From Pseudomonadota bacterium (GTDB lineage: Bacteria > Pseudomonadota > Alphaproteobacteria > Rhizobiales > Xanthobacteraceae), in the NCBI GenBank assembly GCA_023386635.1, contig JAEWJH010000118.1, forward strand, positions 1-12,133: a stretch of DNA of 12,133 nucleotides, given 5' to 3'. Positions 7,363 to 12,133 of this stretch are shown here, piece by piece. The position numbers were made by a program, and so were the translations under genes. Every line of letters begins with the position of its first letter. Position 1 is the stretch's first letter. Under the pieces are notes generated by a model. That model was not told the DNA's origin and made no database searches. It saw nothing but the letters and a program-made list of their open reading frames with translations.

Positions 7363-7545
7363 CTACCGAGGTTTGACCATGGCGGCCACGACAACGACGA
7401 GGATAACGAGGGCCAGGATCAGCCAGCCGACATTGATCGCCAAGTCGATCACCATATGGCGGGTGCCGGGGATGATCAGGAGGACGACGAGGACGACCAG
7501 GAGCCCGCGCAGCGGCGAGGGCTTCTTCTTCCCCGCTTCGCTCAT
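7363..7545 (-). CDS. Small two-helix membrane protein, unknown function
   Basis: This 60-residue protein has a short lysine-rich head (KKK at 6-8), a hydrophobic helix at about 13-27, a short polar turn (PGTRH at 26-30) and a second helix at about 33-56 rich in valine and leucine, ending in KPR. The start at 7545 is chosen because GGGAGGTG stands four bases before it, a near-ideal ribosome-binding site. The frame is open further upstream to 7743, but that part lacks such a site and its sequence does not look like this protein. The lysine head suggests the N-terminus stays in the cytoplasm. It precedes the pentapeptide-like gene by 193 bp on the same strand. I do not recognise a family. Confidence 0.75.
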   Translation of the reverse strand: MSEAGKKKPSPLRGLLVVLVVLLIIPGTRHMVIDLAINVGWLILALVILVVVVAAMVKPR

Positions 7546-7851
7546 CCGGCACCTCCCGAGACATGGAGCTCGTTTACTGTGCGGCACCATATCGACTGCC
7601 CTCGACCGCAGTGGGCCTGGGTCTAGCGGCCATAGCCCGTGGCGGTTTAGCAGCGTGGTGAGGGTGCTTTCCCCAAGCGCGATGCGGCCCCAGGTCGTCA
7701 GCAGCATGACTGTCGACAGCAACGCCACCAGACGACAGGCCACTGACGAGCCTTAGCGGCGACGGAAATCCGAGAGGACATCTGTTGCCGGACATGCACG
7801 GACAGGGAGCAGAGAACCTGTAGGTGAGGCGTCAGGCAGCGAAGCAGCGAG

Positions 7852-8022
7852 AAGGCAGCACGAACGTCGGCAGGGGTCGACCCTTAACGCGAACCGCCGG
7901 CGTCCGGCACCTGCTTGCCGACGCGGCCCGCCACCAGCTACTACCGGCTGACAGCTTGAGGCCGCATCCCCCCGACGGGGGTCGTCCCTTTGTGGTGGGA
8001 GCGTGCCACCGCAGGTCACCGG
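7852..8022. repeat. Diverged direct repeat, copy B
   Basis: This is the partner of 5607-5767, in the same orientation, with the shared blocks in the same order. Compared with copy A it carries a clearer CCCCC-GAC-GGGGG hairpin at 7969-7981 in the corresponding position. Together the copies bracket the pentapeptide-like gene and the small membrane protein gene. Confidence 0.6.
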
Positions 8023-8060
8023 CACCCGGGGACGGTCTGCTGGACCAGTAGGTGACAGGT

Positions 8061-8186
8061 TCAGTTCACGCGGTCTGACCAGCCGGTCGGGTCGGGGCGC
8101 GTAGCCGGGCCGACGACGGTCTCGGCGGTGCGGGCCAGCCAGCGCAGGGCGGAATCCACCCGGCGGCACAGGTACGCCTGTTGAAC
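8061..8186 (-). pseudogene. C-terminal fragment of an unrecognised gene
   Basis: A minus-strand frame of 41 codons ends in TGA at 8061-8063. Nearly all its third positions are G or C and its product looks protein-like (starting VQQAYLCRRVDSALRWLA and ending SDRVN). There is no start codon for it. Just upstream, another frame (about 8240-8187) reads LDVTDLVFMPVG in the same style. A frameshift near 8187-8191 in a once longer gene would explain both. The family is not recognised. It runs away from the patatin gene, which may have replaced its 5' part. Confidence 0.4.
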
Positions 8187-8316
8187 CGACCGGCATGAAC
8201 ACGAGATCGGTGACGTCCAGAGACGAGGCGGCGGCACCTGCCGGCAGCCTCAGGTGGCGACCGGCGTCACCGGCCGCCCTTGCCGCCTCGCCCAGCGGTG
8301 GGCGAAGGTGGAGGCT

Positions 8317-9294
8317 GTGAGCGACGAAATGGCACGGCCGGACGTCTGGCAGGTCATCCGCGACCGGCTCGCCGGAAAGCCCGACGACCATGTCCTGGCG
8401 CTCACCCTCGAGGGTGGCGGCATGCGCGGCGTGGTGTCGGGCGCGATGCTCATCGCACTGCGCGACCTGGGCATCACCCGCGTCTTCGACCGGATGTACG
8501 GCACCTCTTCGGGCTCCATCAATCTGGCATATTTCGCGGCAGGCGGCAGCTGGGATGCTCTCTCCGTCTACTACGACCACCTTCCGCGCGGCTTCGTTAA
8601 TCCGGCCTACCTGGTGCACCGACCGCGCCTCAACATGCCGTACGTGTTCGAGCGGGTGATGCGGGAGGAAGTTCCGCTCGACACCGTCGCGCTGGCCGAC
8701 TCGCCTTTCGACGTGCGGATCGCCCTGTCAAATGTGGACACGATGCTGCCGGAGCCATTGGATGTCCGAGATGTCGCCCCGGACATCCACCGCTATCTCA
8801 TGGCCGGGTCGTGGTTGCCGATCCTCGCAGGTCGTCCGTACCGGCTCGATGGCCATCGCTACCTCGACGGCGGACTGCTCTGGCCCGATCCCCTGTATCC
8901 GGCGCTGGCCGATGGCGCCACCCATGTCCTGATGATCAATACAGCTCCTGAGGGAACCCCCACGGACGCGAACCGGGTGACCAGCTTCGTCCTGCACCGC
9001 ACCCTCAACCAGTGGGCACGGGGACTCGGCGACGCGGCACTTGAGGCGCGTATCGCCTGGGAGGCCGACAAGCAGCTCTTAAAGACAGGCACCACTGTGG
9101 ACGTGCGGGGTACGTCCGTTCTACGGCTCCGACCCGCCGCCGGCTCCCATCGGGTACGGCGGCTCACGCTCGATCGCGGAACGCTGCTGGACGGGGCTCG
9201 TGTCGGCTATCAGTCGATCTTCGAGGCGTTCGGGCGACCGCTGGACGGGGCGTACTTTTCGATCAGCGGACGCAGGTCAGCCGAACAAGGGTGA
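8317..9294 (+). CDS. Patatin-like phospholipase
   Basis: This 325-residue lipid acyl hydrolase has the full Ser-Asp dyad: the oxyanion-hole motif GGGMRG (33-38), the nucleophile elbow GTSSG (62-66, Ser64) and the DGG motif (184-186, Asp184). It has no signal peptide and should act from inside the cell on membrane phospholipids. The start is taken as GTG 8317, with AAGG/GGAGG bases at 8305-8314 in front; ATG 8329 is possible and would remove four residues. A GTG at 8254 is open but the added residues look non-coding. The NACHT gene follows after 28 bp on the same strand, so they are probably co-transcribed. In known anti-phage systems such as CBASS (CapV), patatins are effectors that degrade the host membrane; a similar role here is inference. 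A lipid-metabolism role is also possible. Confidence 0.92.
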   Translation: MSDEMARPDVWQVIRDRLAGKPDDHVLALTLEGGGMRGVVSGAMLIALRDLGITRVFDRMYGTSSGSINLAYFAAGGSWDALSVYYDHLPRGFVNPAYLVHRPRLNMPYVFERVMREEVPLDTVALADSPFDVRIALSNVDTMLPEPLDVRDVAPDIHRYLMAGSWLPILAGRPYRLDGHRYLDGGLLWPDPLYPALADGATHVLMINTAPEGTPTDANRVTSFVLHRTLNQWARGLGDAALEARIAWEADKQLLKTGTTVDVRGTSVLRLRPAAGSHRVRRLTLDRGTLLDGARVGYQSIFEAFGRPLDGAYFSISGRRSAEQG

Positions 9295-9322
9295 GGCTTG
9301 CTCGGATCGCTACCGTGGGTGC

Positions 9323-11764
9323 ATGGCTTCGCGGCGGACGGTGATTCCCAGCACCTTGATCGGCCTCGTCGTCGTGCCCGCCCTCATCAACCTTGCTACC
9401 GGCGGTACTCCTGACGAGTGGGGAACGCGCCAGTGGGCACTGTCCGGGGCTGCCGTCGTCCTCGCCCTGGCCGTTGCGGTCCGCGAGCGCGATCAGAGGT
9501 ACGAGCAGCCGTCGCTGGACGCGGTGCTCAACAACCTCGCCGACGCGATAAGCAGTCAATGGACGACGGAGATGGGCACGCGGAACCTCAACGAACCGCG
9601 CCCGTTCCCCCTGGGCTGGAAGGTGGCGCCCGCGGAGCTGACCACCCCGCTCAGCACGCTGCATCTTGCGGCAAGTGAGTGGTGGCCGGCACCCGAAGGC
9701 GGCTGGGCGCGCTCAACCGCCCTGGCAGGTGACGACCTCGACCTTGCCGAGGTGCTACTGCGGCGGGCGCCGACTCGGCGGCTGCTCGTGCTCGGCGGCG
9801 CCGGTTCCGGCAAGACCGTCGCGCTGGTCCGCCTCGTTCTGCGCCTGCTCAAATTGCGCGGCACGCCCAAGGGCGTCAACGCTGTCCCGGTCCTCTATTC
9901 ACTCGCGTCGTGGGACCCGAAACACACCGGTCTGTACGACTGGCTGGAGACGCGGCTCTCCAACGACCACCCCCAACTGGGGGAGACCGATGGCCGGGGC
10001 GTCACCTGGGCACGACGACTGATCGACGCAGACCTGCTCCTGCCGGTCCTCGACGGGTTCGACGAGTTGCCCGCAGCACTGCGCGCCGCTGCCCGCGACG
10101 GCATCAACAACGAGATGCGCCGAGGCGCCGGTTTCGTGCTCTCTTCCCGTACGGAAGAGTTCGCCGAACTCGTCGACGACAATCCCGGCACGGCTGGCCG
10201 ACTGCACCTAACCCTGGCCATTGAGATCGAGTCGGTACGCCTCCCTGCGGCTCGCTACTACCTGGCTGCCGAGGGCGGGGAGGAGCGGTGGTCGGGCGTC
10301 TTCGCTGCCGCAACCCGATCGGAGCCGTTGCGCGAGGTTCTCACCACCCCGCTTCAGATCAGCCTGGCCCGGGCGATCTACAACCCTCGTTCTGAGGAGC
10401 CCCTGGATGAGTTGCCTCACCCCGACGAGCTAACCGACAGCGACCGCTTCCGGGACCGGGCGGCGCTCGATCAGCACCTGTTCGCCGGGTTCCTGCCCGC
10501 CGCCTACCGGCAGTTCCCCGGGCAGAAACCCGAGCCGTTCTGTGACAAGGAACGCGCGATCAGATGGCTGGGCCTCCTCGCCGTCTGGCTGGAGAAGCGG
10601 GCCGTAGTCGACCTGGCCTGGTGGGAGCTGCGCGAGAAGGTCGGCGCTCCGGTGATCGCTCTCTCGGTCGGCGCCCTGCCCGCGCTCGCGGTCGGCTTGG
10701 TCGCCGCGTTCGGTGACACGCTCGGGATGGGTCTCGGTCTCGGCATCCTCGTCGCCCTGGCCGTGGTGTTTCTGCCGATCGGGCACCCGGGAAACGGATC
10801 GGGCCGTCGGCACCCGAACACCTTCCAACTCCTGATGGTGCCTCGACGCGTCGGCATCGTGGGCGGCATGGCGGCGGGTTTCGTCGGTGGTCTTCTCGGT
10901 GCGCTGGCCGGGGGGATGCTTTGCCACGTCCTGCGGGGCACCCCGGTCTGGGCCGGCCTCATGGGGGGTCTGGGTGCGGGCATCGGCGCCGGTGCCATCG
11001 GTGGTAGACGCCGGGGATTCGCGGGCGGCCTCCTGGGCGGCATGGCGGTGGCACTGACCGCCGGTCTGGGCAGGGGCGTGGTCGCGGGTCTGGTGGACGG
11101 AGTCGCCGCGTGGTTGGCAGCTGGCGCAGTCGTCGTGCTCACCGGCCTGCGCCGTCCGGCCCGGGAGGTGCGGGCCCTGCACTACTCAAAGGTCGGTCTC
11201 GTCGTCGGGATCACCGTCGGACTCGCCATCGGTACACAGGTGTGGCTGCGCTCCGAGCTTCGCCTGGGGATCCTCGCCGGCATCGTCGTCGGAGTGCTCG
11301 GCGGCCTGGCCGCTGGTCTTGAGGGCACCACCGTAGACCCGAACAAGATCGCGGACCCGCTGAGCGTGCTCCAACGCGACCGCGGGACCTTCCTCATGGT
11401 CGGTACCCTCGGCGGACTCGCCTTTGGCCTGGGCGCAGCCTTCGGCGTACGCCCCAGCGTCGGCCTCGCCGCCGGTCTGACCGTCGGGCTGGTGGCGGCG
11501 TGCGTCCAGTCCTCGTACGGCCCGTTCGTCATCGCCCGCTTCTGGCTCGCCGTCCGGGGTGACTTGCCGTGGCGTCTCATGAAATTCGTCGACGACGCTC
11601 ACCGCCTCGGTGTCCTCCGCCAGATTGGAGCGGTCTACCAGTTCCGTCACATTGAGTTGCAGAGATATCTGGCCAGGGCGACCAGTCGGTACGAGTCGAC
11701 GCGCGAAGCCCAGGAACGGGCGGCCGTCGGGCCGCATGTCCGCAGTGCCACAGCAGATGGCTGA
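9323..11764 (+). CDS. NACHT-domain NTPase with multi-pass membrane C-terminus
   Basis: This 813-residue STAND-type NTPase has two predicted membrane helices at its N-terminus (about 8-26 and 39-54). The NACHT domain (about 150-360) contains Walker A GGAGSGKT (158-165), an extended Walker B with DGFDELP (244-250), SSRTEEF (274-280) and TTPLQISLA (341-349). A helical region (about 375-440) follows. Residues 440-740 form a long glycine- and alanine-rich stretch with about eight to ten hydrophobic segments. The tail carries FVDDAHRLGVLRQIGAVYQF (755-774), a sequence I associate with actinomycete NACHT proteins. The start ATG 9323 is preferred because it lies just after the patatin stop; the frame is open from 9200 but that part overlaps patatin. 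No strong ribosome-binding site is seen, so translation may be coupled. Bacterial NACHT proteins are known phage sensors; the patatin is the obvious candidate effector. Confidence 0.92.
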   Translation: MASRRTVIPSTLIGLVVVPALINLATGGTPDEWGTRQWALSGAAVVLALAVAVRERDQRYEQPSLDAVLNNLADAISSQWTTEMGTRNLNEPRPFPLGWKVAPAELTTPLSTLHLAASEWWPAPEGGWARSTALAGDDLDLAEVLLRRAPTRRLLVLGGAGSGKTVALVRLVLRLLKLRGTPKGVNAVPVLYSLASWDPKHTGLYDWLETRLSNDHPQLGETDGRGVTWARRLIDADLLLPVLDGFDELPAALRAAARDGINNEMRRGAGFVLSSRTEEFAELVDDNPGTAGRLHLTLAIEIESVRLPAARYYLAAEGGEERWSGVFAAATRSEPLREVLTTPLQISLARAIYNPRSEEPLDELPHPDELTDSDRFRDRAALDQHLFAGFLPAAYRQFPGQKPEPFCDKERAIRWLGLLAVWLEKRAVVDLAWWELREKVGAPVIALSVGALPALAVGLVAAFGDTLGMGLGLGILVALAVVFLPIGHPGNGSGRRHPNTFQLLMVPRRVGIVGGMAAGFVGGLLGALAGGMLCHVLRGTPVWAGLMGGLGAGIGAGAIGGRRRGFAGGLLGGMAVALTAGLGRGVVAGLVDGVAAWLAAGAVVVLTGLRRPAREVRALHYSKVGLVVGITVGLAIGTQVWLRSELRLGILAGIVVGVLGGLAAGLEGTTVDPNKIADPLSVLQRDRGTFLMVGTLGGLAFGLGAAFGVRPSVGLAAGLTVGLVAACVQSSYGPFVIARFWLAVRGDLPWRLMKFVDDAHRLGVLRQIGAVYQFRHIELQRYLARATSRYESTREAQERAAVGPHVRSATADG

Positions 11765-11821
11765 TAACGACCCCGGCCGAACAGCCAGACGTCCTGAGGG
11801 CACCCGGCACGGCTCAGCGGA

Positions 11822-11995
11822 TCACGGTGCGCAGGTGTACCGGGCCGGCTCGAAACACACCAGTCCTCGGCCCCGCTCGTCGGCCACCACCCAGGGACGA
11901 CCGACGTACGTCTGCTGCCGGTCCGACTGGCCGGGCCGGAGCACCGCGTACTGCTGCCGGCGGCGCTCGTAGTTGATCCAGTCGACCACGGCCAT
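11822..11995 (-). pseudogene. VHL-beta-domain-like fragment, probably a 3' gene remnant
   Basis: A minus-strand frame from ATG 11995 to TGA 11822-11824 encodes 57 residues. It resembles the beta domain of von Hippel-Lindau protein as found in secreted actinomycete proteins: DWINYE (5-10) like human VWLNFD, then YAVLRPGQS (16-24) like YPTLPPGT, then TYVGRPWVV (29-37) like SYRGHLWLF, then D39 and a closing hydrophobic strand (GLVCF, 44-48). No ribosome-binding site precedes 11995, and an in-frame TAG lies five codons upstream, inside the CTAG at 12008-12011 where a possible insertion sequence begins. I infer that this is the end of a longer gene whose front was cut off. It could also be a free-standing small protein. 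It converges with the NACHT gene, 57 bp apart. Confidence 0.5.
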
Positions 11996-12010
11996 CGGCC
12001 GGTGGGCCTA

Positions 12011-12133
12011 GGGCCTGTGTCGAAGTCCGTGCGAGGGCTTGAGCTGTTGGGTGAGGATCTTGGCGTGTCGGTGTTCGAGATGTAGCGAGGTCTCCGGTAT
12101 CTGGTTCAGCGACCAAGCAGAACCCGAACACCG
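12011..12133. mobile_element. Possible end of an insertion sequence, cut by the window edge
   Basis: From GGGCCTGTGTCGAAG at 12011 to the window end the sequence is less GC-rich and has no good gene. It starts right at a CTAG (12008-12011), a favoured target of some IS5-group elements, and the GGGCCTGT-type start is like IS terminal repeats I know of. The VHL-like fragment breaks at the same point. The other end, the transposase and the target duplication are outside the window, so this is tentative. Confidence 0.35.

Larger units (their letters stand above)
7546..8316. other. 771-bp region without an intact gene
   Basis: The region holds repeat copy B (7852-8022), a CCCCC/GGGGG hairpin (7969-7981) and a decayed gene fragment (8186-8061). 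The long frames on either strand across it look like chance products of high GC. The 7546-7850 part holds nothing I can name. The promoter of the patatin-NACHT unit probably lies in the last 100 bases, but I cannot point to its boxes. Confidence 0.5.

Noticed and set aside
7546..7743. N-terminal extension of the small membrane protein to 126 residues
   Set aside because: The near-ideal ribosome-binding site at 7550-7557 points to the start at 7545; the upstream part has no such site and looks unrelated.
7753..8619. 288-codon minus-strand open frame across the patatin start
   Set aside because: Its right half is the antisense of the patatin gene and its left half crosses the repeat and the decayed fragment; no domain is visible.
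10430..11182. 250-codon minus-strand open frame within the NACHT gene
   Set aside because: It is antisense to the glycine-rich membrane region, whose GC content keeps the opposite strand open; the product is low-complexity.
1..12133. CRISPR array, tRNA or rRNA
   Set aside because: I found no regularly spaced identical repeats and no cloverleaf or rRNA-like stretch on reading both strands by eye.

Overview
The window is very GC-rich, with strong G/C preference at third codon positions, GTG as well as ATG starts and short Shine-Dalgarno leaders. Its gene types (NACHT proteins, 12-residue-repeat pentapeptide proteins, a VHL-beta-like domain) suggest an actinomycete, perhaps from the Micromonosporaceae. 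That placement is inference from composition and family resemblance; there is no marker gene. The whole stretch looks like accessory or defence DNA with no housekeeping genes.

Left block (about 520-5580) is a restriction-modification island. On the minus strand, a C5-cytosine DNA methyltransferase (5062-3956) is followed after 60 bp by a NaeI-family type II endonuclease (3895-2807). In the endonuclease, the published NaeI catalytic residues E70, D86, D95 and K97 all map with one constant offset of 47. A 12-bp perfect hairpin follows. After a 406-bp gap comes a GHKL/HSP90-type ATPase (2400-520) whose C-terminus has an E-x-K signature suggestive of a second nuclease. A Vsr-like T:G mismatch nickase (5116-5580, plus strand) diverges from the methyltransferase across only 53 bp. 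The likely logic is that the methylase protects sites, NaeI-like cuts foreign DNA, and Vsr repairs T:G mismatches made by deamination of 5-methylcytosine. The ATPase adds an energy-dependent function of unknown kind, probably in or beside the restriction pathway.

Middle block (about 5581-8316) holds a membrane-anchored pentapeptide-like repeat protein (7169-5796) and a 60-residue two-helix membrane protein (7545-7363), both minus strand. Two diverged copies of a repeat of roughly 160-170 bp flank them (about 5607-5767 and 7852-8022). An apparently decayed C-terminal gene fragment lies at 8186-8061.

Right block (8317-11764) is a tight two-gene plus-strand unit: a patatin-like phospholipase with intact catalytic motifs, then, 28 bp later, a NACHT NTPase with N-terminal membrane helices and a large glycine-rich multi-pass C-terminal membrane region. 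This has the shape of a sensor/effector immune pair, with the patatin as a possible membrane-damaging effector. At the far right, a short minus-strand fragment resembling a VHL beta domain ends abruptly at a CTAG that borders a possible insertion-sequence end.

The main candidates for something undescribed are the combination of NaeI-like enzyme, C5 methylase, Vsr and GHKL ATPase, and the patatin-NACHT pair.
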